This document shows, one piece after another, positions 27,201-40,046 of a DNA stretch of 64,000 bases. The translations under genes were made by a program, and so were the position numbers. Origin of the DNA: Antennarius striatus (taxonomy: Eukaryota > Chordata > Actinopteri > Lophiiformes > Antennariidae); contig NC_090782.1 in NCBI RefSeq assembly GCF_040054535.1, positions 23,783,501 through 23,847,500 on the forward strand. The letters are read 5' to 3'. Position 1 is the first letter of the stretch, and every line of letters starts with the position of its first letter. The notes beneath the pieces were generated by a model that saw only the letters and a program-made list of their open reading frames with translations, had not been told where the DNA came from and did not search any database.

Positions 27201-30200
27201 CGATAAAAAATATTTTTTTGAGACAGACCAAGGAAAAAAACATTTCTGAACGACCAACTAAAAAAATTTTTTTTTTAAATCATCAAGAAAAACAATTTCT
27301 TTGGGAGTGACAGATCGACCAAAAAAAATTTTTTAGATCAACCGGCTGGTCGAAAAAAAACATTATTTTAGACAGACCAAGAAAAAATTTTTCTGACCGA
27401 CCAACCAAATACAATTTTTTTTAAAAATCCAATCACGAAAAACAATTTCTGTGGGAGTGACAGATCAATCAAAAAAATTTTTTTAGATCAACCGGCTGGT
27501 CGAAAAAAAATATTTTTTTCAGACAGACCAAGGAAAAAAACATTTCTGACCGACCAACTAAAAAATTTTTTTTTAAAATGATCAAGAAAAACAATTTCTG
27601 TGGGAGTGACAGATCGACCAAAAAAAATTTTTTAGATCAACCGGCTGGTCGAAAAAAAATATTTTTTTGGACAGACCAAGAAAATTTTTTTCTGACCGAC
27701 CAACCAAATACAATTTTAAAAAAAAATCCGATCAAGAAAAACAATTTCTGTGCGAGTGACAGATCGACCCAAAACATTTTTTTAGATCAACCGGCTGGTC
27801 GATGAAAAATATTTTTTTGAGACAGACCAAGGAAAAAAAAATTTCTGACCGACCAACTAAAAAAATTTTTTTTTTAAATGATCAAGAAAAACAATTTCTG
27901 TGGGAGTGAAAGATTGACCAGAAAAATTTTTTTAGATCAACCGGCTGGTCGAAAAAAATATTTTTTTAGACAGACCAAGAAAAAAAATTTCTGACCGACC
28001 GACCAATGAAACATTTTGTCTGACCAAGCGACTGAAAAATATCTTTAGCCAGGCCAACCGTCAAAAAAAATTTTTTTTTGCTCATTCAACTGACCAAAAA
28101 AAAACTTTTTAGAGAAACAAAAAAATAATTTCTGTGGGAGTGACAGATCGACCAAAAAATATAATTTACATCAACCGGCTGGTCGAAAAAAAGTATTTTT
28201 TTAGACAGACCAAGTAAAAAATTTTCTGACCAACCAACCAATGAAACATTTTGTTTGACCAACCGACTGAAAAAATATCTTTAGCCAGGCCAACCATCAA
28301 AAAATTTTTTGTTTGTGCTAATTCAACTGACCAAAAAAAAAGTTTTTAGAGAAACAAAAAAATAATTTCTATGGGAGTGACAGATCGACCAAAAAAAATT
28401 TTTTAGATCAACCGGCTGGTCGATGAAAAATATTTTTTTGAGACAGACCAAGGAAAAAAACATTTCTGACCGACCAACTAAAAAAATTTTTTTTTTAAAT
28501 GATCAAGAAAAACAATTTCTGTGGGAGTGACAGATCGACCAAAAAATTTTTTTTAGATCAACCGGCTGGTCGATAAAAAATATTTTTTTGAGACAGACCA
28601 AGGAAAAAAACATTTCTGAACGACCAACTAAAAAAATTTTTTTTTTAAATCATCAAGAAAAACAATTTCTTTGGGAGTGACAGATCGACCAAAAAAAATT
28701 TTTTAGATCAACCGGCTGGTCGAAAAAAAACATTATTTTAGACAGACCAAGAAAAATTTTTTCTGACCGACCAACCAAATACAATTTTTTTTAAAAATCC
28801 AATCACGAAAAACAATTTCTGTGGGAGTGACAGATCAATCAAAAAAATTTTTTTAGATCAACCGGCTGGTCGAAAAAAAATATTTTTTTCAGACAGACCA
28901 AGGAAAAAAACATTTCTGACCGACCAACTAAAAAATTTTTTTTTAAAATGATCAAGAAAAACAATTTCTGTGGGAGTGACAGATCGACCAAAAAAAATTT
29001 TTTAGATCAACCGGCTGGTCGAAAAAAAATATTTTTTTGGACAGACCAAGAAAATTTTTTTCTGACCGACCAACCAAATACAATTTTAAAAAAAAATCCG
29101 ATCAAGAAAAACAATTTCTGTGCGAGTGACAGATCGACCCAAAACATTTTTTTAGATCAACCGGCTGGTCGATGAAAAATATTTTTTTGAGACAGACCAA
29201 GGAAAAAAAAATTTCTGACCGACCAACTAAAAAAATTTTTTTTTTAAATGATCAAGAAAAACAATTTCTGTGGGAGTGAAAGATTGACCAGAAAAATTTT
29301 TTTAGATCAACCGGCTGGTCGAAAAAAAAATTTTTTTTAGACAGACCAAGAAAAAATTTTTCTGACCGACCAACCAAATACAATTTTTTTTAAAAATCCG
29401 ATCAAGAAAAAAAAATTCTGTGGGAGTGACAGATAGACCAAAAAAATTTTTTTAGATCAACCGGCTGGTCGATGAAAAATATTTTTTTAGACAGACCAAG
29501 AAAAAAATTTTCTGACTGACCAACCAAATACAATTTTTTTTTAAAATCCGATCAAGAAAAACAATCTCTTTGGGAGTGACAGATCGACCAAAAAATATTT
29601 TTTAGATCAACCGGCTGGTCGAAAAAAAAATTTTTTTTAGACAGACCAAGAAAAAAATTTTCTGACCGACCAACCAAATACAATTTTTTTTAAAATTCCG
29701 ATCAAGAAAAAAAATTTCTGTGGGAGTGACAGATCGATCAAAAAAAATTTTTACATCAACCGGCTGGTCGAGAAAAATATTTTTTTGAGACAGACCAAGG
29801 AAAAAAAAATTTCTGACCGACCAACTAAAAAAATTTTTTTTTTAAATGATCAAGAAAAACAATTTCTGTGGGAGTGACAGATCGACCAAAAAATATAATT
29901 TACATCAACCGGCTGGTCGAAAAAAAATATTTTTTTAGACAGACCAAGTAAAAAATTTTCTGACCAACCAACCAATGAAACATTTTGTTTGACCAACCGA
30001 CTGAAAAAATATCTTTAGCCAGGCCAACCATCAAAAAAATTTTTGTTTGTGCTAATTCAACTGACCAAAAAAAAAGTTTTTAGAGAAACAAAAAAATAAT
30101 TTCTATGGGAGTGACAGATCGACCAAAAAAAATTTTTTAGATCAACCGGCTGGTCGATGAAAAATATTTTTTTGAGACAGACAAAAGGAAAAAAAAATTT

Positions 30201-33170
30201 CTGACCGACCAATTAAAAAAATTTTTTTTTTAAATGATCAAGAAAAACAATTTCTGTGGGAGTGACAGATCGACCAAAAAAATTTTTTTAGATCAACCGG
30301 CTGGTCGAAAAAAATATTTTTTTAGACAGACCAAGAAAAAATTTTTCTGACCGACCAACCAAATACAATTTTTAAAAAAAATCCGATCAAGAAAAACAAT
30401 TTCTGTGGGAGTGACAGATCGACCAAAAAATTTTTTTAGATCAACCGGCTGGTCGAAAAAAATATTTTTTTAGACAGACCAAGAAAAAAAATTTCTGACC
30501 GACCGACCAATGAAACATTTTGTCTGACCAACCGACTGAAAAAATATCTTTAGCCAGGCCAACCATCAAAATTTTTTTTTGTTTTTGCTAATTCAACTGA
30601 CCAAAAAAAAAGTTTTTAGAGAAACAAAAAAATAATTTCTGTGGGAGTGACAGATCGACCAAAAAATATTTTTTACATCAACCGGCTGGTCGAAAAAAAA
30701 TATTTCTTTTAGACAGACCAGGTAAAAAATTTTCTGACCAACCAACCAATGAAACATTTTGTGTGACCAACCCACTGAAAAAATATTTTTAGCCAGGCCA
30801 ACAATCAAAAAAATTTTTGTTTGTGCTAATTCAACTGACCAAATAAAAAGTTTTTAGAGAAACAAAAAAATAATTTCTATGGGAGTGACAGATCGACCAA
30901 AAAAATTTTTTTAGATCAACCGGCTGGTCGATGAAAAATATTTTTTTGAGACAGACCAAGGAAAAAAACATTTCTGACCGACCAACTAAAAAAATTTTTT
31001 TTTTAAATGATCAAGAAAAACAATTTCTGTGGGAGTGACAGATCGACCAAAAAAATTTTTTTAGATTAACCGGCTGGTCGAAAAAAATATTTTTTTAGAC
31101 AGACCAAGAAAAAAAATTTCTGACCGACCGACCAATGAAACATTTTGTCTGACCAACCGACTGAAAAAATATCTTTAGCCAGGCCAACCGTCAAAAAAAA
31201 TTTTTTTTTGCTCATTCAACTGACCAAAGAAAAACTTTTTAGAGAAACAAAAAAATAATTTCTGTGGGAGTGACAGATCGACCAAAAAAATTTTTTTAGA
31301 TCAACCGGCTGGTCGATGAAAAATATTTTTTTAGACAGACCAATAAAAAAATTTTCTGACCGACCAACCAAATACAATTTTTTTTAAAAATCCGATCAAG
31401 AAAAACAATTTCTGTGGGAGTGACAGATCGACCAAAAACATTTTTTTAGATCAACCGGCTGGTCGATGAAAAATATTTTTTTGAGACAAAGGAAAAATAA
31501 ATTTCTGAACGACCAAGTAAAAAAATTTTTTTTTAAATCATCAAGAAAAGCAATTTCTTTGGGAGTGACAGATCGACCAAAAAAAATTTTTTAGATCAAC
31601 CGGCTGGTCGAAAAAAATATTTTTTTAGACAGACCAAGAAAAAAAATTTCTGACCGACCGACCAATGAAACATTTTGTCTGACCAACCGACTGAAAAAAT
31701 ATCTTTAGCCAGGCCAACCATCAAAAAAAATTTTTGTTTTTGCCAATTCAACTGACCAAAAAAAAAGTTTTTAGAGAAACAAAAAAATAATTTCTGTGGG
31801 AGTGACAGATCGACCAAAAAATATTTTTTACATCAACCGGCTGGTCGAAAAAAAATATTTCTTTTAGACAGACCAGGTAAAAAATTTTCTGACCAACCAA
31901 CCAATGAAACATTTTGTTTGACCAACCGACTGAAAAAATATTTTTAGCCAGGCCAACCATCAAAAAAAAATTTTATTTTGCTAATACAACTGACCAAAAA
32001 AAAGTTTTTAGAGAAACAAAAAAATAATTTCTGTGGGAGTGACAGATCGACCAAAAAATTTTTTTAGATCAACCGGCTGGTCGAACAAAGATATTTTTTT
32101 AGACAGATCAAGAAAAAGATTTTCTGACCGACCAACCAAATACAATTTTTTTTAAAAATCCGATCAAGAAAAACAATTTCTGTGGGAGTGACAGATCGAC
32201 CAAAAAAATTTTTTTAGATCAACCGGCTGGTCGAAAAAAATATTTTTTTAGACAGACCAAGAAAAAAATTTTCTGACCGACCAACCAAATACAATTTTTT
32301 AAAAAAATCCGATCAAGAAAAACAATTTCTTTGGGAGTGACAGATCGACCAGAACATTCTTTTAAAATCAACCGGCTGCTCGAAAAAAAATATTTTTTTA
32401 GACAGACCAAGAAAAAATTTTTCTGACCGACCAACCAAATACAATTTTTAAAAAAATCAGATCGAGAAAAACTAATTCTGTGGGAGTGACAGATCGATCA
32501 AAAACTTTTTTTTAGATCAACCGGCTGGTCGAAAAAAAATATTTTTTTGAGACAGACCAAGGAAAGAAAATTTTCTGACCGACCAACTAAAAAATTTTTT
32601 TTTTTAAATGATCAAGAAAAACAATTTCTGTGGGAGTGACAGATCGACCAAAAAAATTTTTTTACATCAACCGGCTGGTCGAAAAAAAATATTTTTTTAG
32701 ACAGACCAAGAAAAAAATTTTCTGACCGACCAACCAAATACAATTTTTAAAAAAAATCCGATCAAGAAAAACAATTTCTTTGGGAGTGACAGATCGACCA
32801 GAACATTTTTTTAAAATCAACCGGCTGCTCGAAAAAAAATATTTTTTTAGACAGACCAAGAAAAAAAATTTCTGACCGACCGACCAATGAAACATTTTGT
32901 CTGACCAACCGACTGAAAAAATATCTTTAGCCAGGCCAACCATCAAAAAAATTTTTGTTCTTGCTAATTCAACTGACCAAAAAAAAGTTTTTAGAGAAAC
33001 AAAAAAATAATTTCTGTGGGAGTGACAGATCGACCAAAAAAATTTTTTAGATCAACCGGCTGGTCGAACAAAGATATTTTTTTAGACAGACCAAGAAAAA
33101 AATGTTCTGACCGACCAACCAAAGAAAAATTTTTTTTTGACTGATCGACCAAAATAAAATGTGTATCTGA
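21240..33170. repeat. core of a large satellite array, about 150-bp monomer
   Basis: Roughly 12 kb of head-to-tail copies. The typical monomer (for example 24675-24824, 24825-24974) contains in order ctgaccgaccaaccaaatac, an A/T tract, tccgatcaagaaaaacaat, ttctgtgggagtgacagatc, gaccaaaaaaatttttt, agatcaaccggctggtcga and agacagaccaag. Three monomer types differ in their first third: the aaatac type, a ctaaaaaaat type with aatgatcaag, and a longer type (about 220 bp) with aatgaaacattttg and agccaggccaacc. Each monomer contains an inverted pair TCGACC/GGTCGA around an A-tract/T-tract. Open frames in the array are repeat artefacts. Confidence 0.95.
26570..29310. repeat. 1370-bp higher-order duplication inside the satellite
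   Basis: The block about 26570-27940 is repeated almost unchanged at about 27940-29310, offset 1370 bp. Private variants recur at the same offset, such as gtgcgagtgacagatcgacc at 27751 and 29121, and ataatttaca in both copies. This indicates a recent multi-monomer duplication. Confidence 0.9.
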
Positions 33171-35190
33171 TATAAAAAAAGTTTTTAGACCAACCAAAAA
33201 ACATTTTTTTAAATGGTTGAACCAACCAAAAAATATTTTTTTAAACAAGCATAAAAAATTTTTAGGATTGACATATCAACCAAAATAAAAAATTTTGACT
33301 GTTAGAAAAAATTTTTTTAACTGATCAAGAAAAATTTATTTCGGACCAACATTTTGTTTGACCAACTGACTGAAAAAATATTTTTAGCCATGTTAATTCA
33401 ACTGACCAAACAAAAAAACAATTCCTGTGGGAGTGACAGATCGACCAAAAAAATTTTTTTAGATTGACCGGCTGATCGAAAAAAAATATTTTTTTGAGAC
33501 AGACCAAGAAAAAAAAGATTTCTGACCGACCAACCCAAAACTAATTTTTTTAGAAAACTGGTCTACAAAAAAAAATTTTTTTGGACCCGCCGGCTTTCAA
33601 AAACAAAACCTTTTGACACACAGGTTTACAATTACTTTTTTGATCCGCCAGTCTGAAAAAAAATTTTTTTTGACCCACCAGCCAAAAAATTTTCTTTGAA
33701 CTGCCGGACTACTAAAAAACTTTTTTTGTCAAATTTTTCACTCGATAGTCTGAAGAAAAATACTTCTTTACAGAAGATTACAGAAAAAAAATTCACAAGA
33801 AATTCTGTTTTAGAATTTTTCACACCCATGTCTGAAAATATTTTTTTTAATTTGACCCATTTGAACCGTTTGTAAAAAAAAAATTTTCTTTTATCTGCCG
33901 GTCTAAAACAATGTTTTTTGATCCACTGGTCTACAAAAAAATTGGTTTGTTGGCTTGTCTAAAACATGTTTTTTCACCCCCCAGTCCAAAAAACATTTCT
34001 TGACCCGCCAGTCTACAAAAATGTTTTTTTTCAGATTTTTCACTCCATCGTCTGAAGAAATGAACTTTTTTTGACCAGCCAGTCTGAAATGTTTTTTTTG
34101 TCTAAAAAGATATTTTTGGGTAGGTCGATCAGTCTACCACATTTATAAAAAAAATTTTCAACTGGTCAGTTGATCTGAAAAAACTTTTTTTTAGTCAGTC
34201 TAAAACTACTTTTTTAATCGGTTGGCCTGTCTACAAAAAATTTCGGTTGGTCTAAAAATGTTTTTCGATTTTTAGTTGGTCCATCAGTCAAAAATTATTT
34301 CGGCTAAAAATAAAAATTTTTCAACCAGTCAGTTGGTCTCAAAAAACTTTTTCTTGGTCAGTCTAAAAAACTTTTTTCTTGGTTGGTCGGTCCAGACAAA
34401 TTTTTTTTGGGTTGGTCAAAAAGAAACAAATTTTTTTCAACTGGTGAATTTGTAGAAAACATTTTTTTTGATTGGTCTTAAAATTCTTTTGGGTTAGTCG
34501 GTCTCCAAAAAAAGTTTTTTTTTTGTCTAAAAATTTTTTTGGGGTTGGTTGGCTTGTCTAAAAAAAAATTTTTTTTCAACCCGCTGGTCTGGGAAAAAAC
34601 AAGTATTCAGTGAAGTTTTGAAGCCCTGGTCCAGAGAAAAAAAAATTATTTTGACCAGCCAGTCTACCAAAATATTATTTTGACCCGCCGGTCACAAAAA
34701 ACAATTTTTGACCCGCCAGTATAAAAGAATTTTTTTTTTGATGCACTGGTCTAAGAAAATGTTGTTTGACTTGCCGGTCAACAAAAAAAAATTATTTGAC
34801 CCACTAGACAACAGAATTTTTTTTTTACCCCAAAAATCTTGTTGATCTGCCGGTATAAAAAAGTGTTTTTTGATCCACTGGTATACAAAAAAAAATTTTT
34901 TGGACCTGCCGGTTAACAAACACAAATACTTTTGACACACAGGTCTAACAAGAAATTTTTGACACGCTGGTCTGAAAAAAATTACAATTTTGATCCGCCA
35001 GCCAAGAAAAAAATTTTTTGACCCACATAATAAAAAATTTCTTTGACCCGCTACCGGTCTACAAAAAAAAAATTTTTTTTTGACCCTCCACTTATGCAAA
35101 ACCAAAATGGGCTGGTCCAAAAAGCTTTTTTTGGACCAGCCAGTCTTAAAAAAAAATTTTTGTTCGACTGTTGTCCATCATCAGTGATCG
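33171..35190. repeat. right decayed edge of the satellite
   Basis: From about 33170 the monomers break up into short diverged units. From about 33570 the dominant words become gacccgccagtctac and tttgatccactggtctac, like those at the left edge. Between about 34120 and 34600 the words are in reverse orientation (ggttggtcggtcc in place of ggaccgaccaacc), so part of the edge is inverted. Confidence 0.85.
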
Positions 35191-37072
35191 TCCAAATTTT
35201 AAATACAACTAAAGAAATGGAATAATATTTTCATTTATTTCTATGAAAAAGAACAATGAAGCAATCAACACTATAAATTTGTGCTGCCATTTTATTCTCA
35301 TTATTTCCAGCAGCTTCTGTCAATGTTGTATGCTACAAAATTCAAATAAAAGTCAAAATAAGGACCCAGGATGAAGGTTAACACCTGCAGACATCATCAT
35401 CATCATCATCATCACTGTCATTGCCATTGGGTTTTTGCTTAAATGTGAATAAAGTCTTTACAAAGATTGTACGGTCCCTGCTGGATAAAAAGCCTTAAAA
35501 TATTAACTAAAAATAAAAGACAAACCAAACAGAAATGAGTTCCTCAGACGAACAACCAAGGTGAGATGTTCTAGCATAAGAAGAAGAAGAGGAAGATCAA
35601 GAAGGATTATTGGTGGAGTAAAGGGTGGAGATGGGGGACTTGTCTCATCACTGCAGTAACTCGGCCACCAGAGGGCAGCAGAGGTGTTCCCCATGAGCAC
35701 AGCTTCTAAACCCTCTCTTCTCTCATCTGCTTTCAAACTTTGGCCCGCAGACCGTTAGATGTTCTTGAAGGGGTTCAAGTTTTGCCACCTTTCTCTTGTT
35801 CAACCCTGTTTCTGTGTGGGACCGAGACCCACAACACCTGGATCGACAGCGATGCCACGGTCGCAGGGCATCAAAAGAATTACGGTGGCCCCAAAATTGA
35901 AAACAAACAAATCACAAATTGATTTTTAGTCGCCGCTCCTTGATACCTAGAACCCAGAGGGAACCACAGATGCCAAACAACAGGGAGATCCCAGGAACTC
36001 AAATGAACTGGAACCTTTGACCCCCCCAGCGGCGAGAGGACAACTGGGGGTGAGAAAGGACCGGTTCCTTCTGCCTCCTGTATGTAAATGTTTATTGGCT
36101 GTATTTTTAATCAATACATGGTGAAAATCATTACGCTAAAAAAACATTTCTTCAACCAAACTGTAGGAGATACTGTGGACAAAGTGTTAGCATGTTAGCA
36201 TACCTCAGGATGCTAAGAAGACCTCTGCTGGTGTCCAACTGGGTGTTTGTCACCTTCCCGCCAAATTAACTTTATAGCCATAACAAAAATGAAATCACAT
36301 GATTGGCGTCCGTCCTAATCTCACACGAAACAAACGTTCACGGAACAAACGTCCACCTTACGACTTAGCGCCGTCTGGAGATGATGAGTCAGACCAACTC
36401 GCTAAGAGCAGGGAGACTCTATTTATGTACATGTACTGTCCATATATGCTTGTTTCTGCACTGCAGTAGCTCTTAATGTTAGCATGTTGAGTTAAGTCGC
36501 TTCATTTACCTCATTGGTGGGCTGGAACCCGTCTCCTGGTCGCTGAAAACTGTTGACATCAACCTGTTGGCTAATGTTAGCTCTGATTCTCTCATCTGTT
36601 CCTGCTAGCAGCTAACAGCAGCTCTCCGCCAGTAAAATCACTGTTAGCCTAAAGACACAAACAGTTGCCAGGTTTGTGTTTCGCACCTTTTGGCTGTTGC
36701 ATGTGCAATGCATTCTGGGTATTGGAGGAATGGGTGAAACGAGGTGTGACTACAATCAATGTCTTCAAATGTTATATATATACAGTACACTGTATATATA
36801 AAAAACTATAAACACAGGTTCCTTAGGCGTATGAAGTTGGGTTGACGGTTGAGTTTCTCGAGGTGTTTCTGGGACACAAACAATCCAGGAGGAGGAAACA
36901 AAGTTTGTCTACCTCCTTTTGTTCCCCTGGGATTCAGTTTTCAGGCAGACGGAGTAGGACCACCACCAAAGAAGACGACTAATCCTGCCTGGAGAAGGTT
37001 AGCAGGAGGAGTCTCTACGGGACTTCCGTCCTCCGTAGCTTCCACACCTCCACGGCGTATCCGCCGCTCGCT
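35191..37072 (-). other. diras1: diras1 3' flank, probably containing its 3' UTR
   Basis: No coding exon was recognised. A (CAT)n microsatellite lies at about 35392-35416. On the minus strand a canonical AATAAA can be read at 36091-36096, which would give a 3' UTR of just under 1 kb. The 36771-36810 stretch is a TATATA-rich near palindrome. Confidence 0.5.
36091..36096 (-). terminator. diras1: candidate diras1 polyadenylation signal
   Basis: Read on the minus strand this is AATAAA, about 980 nt past the diras1 stop codon. Other TTTATT words further left (near 35233 and 35290) are alternatives, so the actual transcript end is unknown. Confidence 0.35.
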
Positions 37073-38286
37073 CTACATGACGCTACACTTCCCCTTCAGC
37101 TTGTCGGCTCGCTTCTGTTTTCCCGAGCGCTTGTCGTCGATGCTCAGGCTCATGTCCCGCTTCTTCTCCAGAGCCAGCAGCTCCTGGAACAGTTCCTTCA
37201 CGTTGGAGTTAGTCTTGGCCGAGGTCTCCATGAAGGCACACTTCCAGCTGCTGGCTTGACCCTCGCCCTCCTTCGTCTCCACTTCACGCTGGGCCGTCTC
37301 GTCATTTTTGTTGCCCACAAGCATGATGGGAATGGAGTCCACGGTGCCTTTGATGGCCAGAACCTGGAGGGACACGGGATCAGGTTTTTCTACGTAAAAG
37401 TGATTTTAGATCCAACACAGAAGATCCATCATCTTTTCTATTGCCAATTTCCAAAACATCATCTTGACTCCGGGGAGGATGGGTTTGTGGTTTAATGCTA
37501 ATATTAGCATCATTAGCCCATTAGCCAAATTCTTTGAGAGTTGAGGCATCGTGAACAAAGAAACTGTGATCATTTGTTTAGTTACTGTTAGAGACAATAA
37601 CATTTTCACTGTTTCTGGATGATGTTAGCATTAGCAACTTTTAGCCTCATAACCCAGATAGCCTCTAAAGCAGTCTGAGTTTTGTTAGCATCATGCTGTT
37701 ACTGCTAAAACAGAGATTTTAAGCTTTAAAAACCAGGAGTACATGAACTGTGTGGTACTGACAGGAAATACTGTTAGCAACCCCAGAACTAGCAGGTGGT
37801 GGCGCTGTTTCTTCTTCTGTGGATGAGGCAGACTATAATCTAACAACGCTGCCCTCTACTGGTGATTATTGGTTCTGCTTCACTGAGATGATCATCAGGT
37901 TCACCTGTTGGTAGATGGGCTTGAGCTCCTCCAGCGACTGGCGGCTGGTGATGGAGTAGACCAGGATGAAGGCGTGGCCCTTGGAGATGGAAAGACGCTG
38001 CATGGCAGGAAACTGATGACTTCCTGTCGTGTCCGTGATCTCCAGCGTGCAGACGCTCTTATCGCAGCTGATCACCTGCAGAGACGACAAGAAGCGATCA
38101 ATAACGGAACGAATGGAGGGGGTCGGGGTCACCTGTCTGAAGCTCCACCTGTCTGTACGTGTCCTCCACCGTGGGGATGTAGGTGTCCCTGAAGGTGCCT
38201 TTGACAAACCGAAGGACCAGAGAACTCTTCCCCACCCCGCCGGCTCCAAACACCACCACCCGGTAGTCGTTGCTCTGCTCAGGCAT
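37073..38286 (-). CDS. diras1: DIRAS1, Ras-like small GTPase
   Basis: Di-Ras proteins are Ras-superfamily GTPases abundant in brain; human DIRAS1 is regarded as a growth-restraining member. Three coding exons on the minus strand: 38149-38286, 37905-38075 and 37073-37363. All junctions are phase 0, giving 199 residues (the human protein has 198). P-loop GAGGVGKSS at residues 14-22, switch I with T39 in YIPTVEDTY, switch II motif DTTG at 61-64, NKND at 121-124, ETSAK near the C terminus and a CAAX box CSVM at 196-199 for lipidation. Residue 65 is Ser where Ras has Gln61, the family trait linked to weak GTP hydrolysis. RDTYIPT, MSLSID and KRSGKQKR point to DIRAS1 over DIRAS2, although parts of the middle exon look DIRAS2-like. 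The ATG at 38286 begins the conserved [10 protein letters not shown]. Confidence 0.96.
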
Positions 38287-38364
38287 TGTGGGAGTTCTGG
38301 GTTTGACGTCCTGTGTGCTGACGGAGGGATGACAGAAGAAAAGAGGAATAAGTCAAAGTAGGAC

Positions 38365-38860
38365 CAAAGATCAGTGAGACCGGATCTCGTTCTTTACCAC
38401 ATGTTGGCGGATGGATACAACATCAGTGAGACCGGATCTCGTTCTTTACCATGTGTTGGCGGATGGATGGATGATACGACATCAGTGAGACCAGATCTCG
38501 TTTTGGACCGTATCTCGTTCTTTACCACATATTGGAGGATGGTTACAACATCAGTGAGACCGTATCTCGTTCTTTACTGCGTGTTGGCGGATGGATACAA
38601 CATCAGTGAGACCGGATCTCGTTCTTTACCATGTGTTGGCGGATGGATGGGTGATACGACATCAGTGAGACCAGATCTCGTTTTGGACCGTATCTCGTTC
38701 TTTACCGCGTGTTGGCGGATGGATACAACATCAGTGAGACCGTATCTCATTCTTTACCGCGTGTTGGCGGATGGGTACAACATCGGTGAGACCGTATCTC
38801 GTTCTTTACCGTGTGTTGGCGGATGGATACAACATCAGTGAGACCGTATCTCGTTCTCAT
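38365..38860. repeat. about 50-bp minisatellite upstream of diras1
   Basis: Around nine to ten copies of a unit containing catcagtgagaccggatc, tcgttctttacc and tgttggcggatggatacaa. Some copies carry an extra gatggatgatacg segment, forming a two-monomer period of about 190 bp. It lies directly upstream of the first coding exon of diras1, within its probable 5' intron. Confidence 0.9.
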
Positions 38861-39647
38861 TGGTGGAGTAAAGACGTAACTCTTGTGTTCTTGTGACTTT
38901 TGTGTTTCTTTTCATTCTTTATCGTTGTCTATGTCATTTATCAATAATTAATTATACACAGCTTAAGTTTGCATGTCTATTGGTTGATAAAAATATGTTT
39001 TGTTTAATTGGTTTAATTTAATTATTTAGAAGGTTCGGGAATTTTTTTTAAGGCTGGAATGGATTAAAATGATTTTAGTTATCTTAAATTTTAAAAATAC
39101 TTTTATTCTAGGGAGTCCTTCAGCTTGAAGAGCGTCAATCAGGAGACCAGGAGGACATCCAGGATCCTGAACTGGACTTCTTCTACGTCGACTCAGGGAG
39201 AGAATCTGACAATCGGTTCTCTGAGTGATCGTTTTCATTCCCTGACATTTCAGGCTCAATCTCTCCGTCCGCCTCCGGGTGTTTTCACCGACACTGTGAT
39301 GACCGGAAATGAATTAAATAGATGGAATAAAGGCCTCGGGGAGTCTCCCAGCATGCCGAGCTGCATGTCCCCTCAGAGCAGATAACAAGCATCGATTAGA
39401 GAGGAGGCGTAGCTTCGACTGTCAGATGTTTGATGACATCATCAACAGGAAGCTGGGATTTGTTTCAACCCCCCCAAAGCTACGAGTGGAGGGAAGTGTG
39501 TTTGAGATCGATCTCAGTGGATCTTTGTGAGGTTGTTCAGTCGATTGTTGGAGAACAAACTGGAAAACTGACTTGAGGTCAGTTCCTGCTGTCAGAGCAC
39601 TGACATCAGCTCCACATTTAGACCAGTGACTAATCAGCAGCTCCTCA

Positions 39648-39845
39648 CTGTGGAACCAGGAACACACACCAGCTGTGGAACCAGGAACACACACCAGCTG
39701 TGGAACCAGGAACACACACCAGCTGTGGAACCAGGAACACACACCAGCTGTGGAACCAGGAACACACACCAGCTGTGGAACCAGGAACACACACCAGCTG
39801 TGGAACCAGGAACACACACCAGCTGTGGAACCAGGAACACACACT
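39648..39845. repeat. 25-bp minisatellite (ctgtggaaccaggaacacac...)
   Basis: Nearly perfect tandem copies (about eight) of a 25-bp unit reading ctgtggaaccagg plus aacacacaccag. Because 25 is not divisible by three, the same peptide register appears in all frames, which accounts for the overlapping open frames on both strands. Confidence 0.95.
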
Positions 39846-40046
39846 CGCATCCACGATGCAGTCTTATGACGACTGTGTATGTAGATCTGGTTGCCCTAGT
39901 GACAGAGATCAGACAGAAGGGGAGTGCAAACATGTCATCATCAGCAGTGCTGTTGTCATGGTTACCTGCCTGCCCACATCATCTGACATCACTTCCTGAG
40001 CAGAGGCAAGAAGTATAGGGAAAAGACCACCCACCGAACCAACAGA

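Noticed and set aside
21214..33829. Open frames of 60-95 codons on both strands inside the satellite, some in identical pairs (for example 27578-27805 and 28948-29175)
   Set aside because: They are read-throughs of the A/T-rich monomers, rich in Phe and Lys, repeat with the monomer, and have no gene context.
35503..35922. Short open frames left of diras1 on both strands
   Set aside because: No recognisable domain, no splice context; likely within the diras1 3' flank.
39422..40018. Six overlapping open frames with a repeated eight-residue peptide (such as EPGTHTSC)
   Set aside because: The 25-bp perfect repeat keeps every frame open; it is a minisatellite, not a protein-coding gene.
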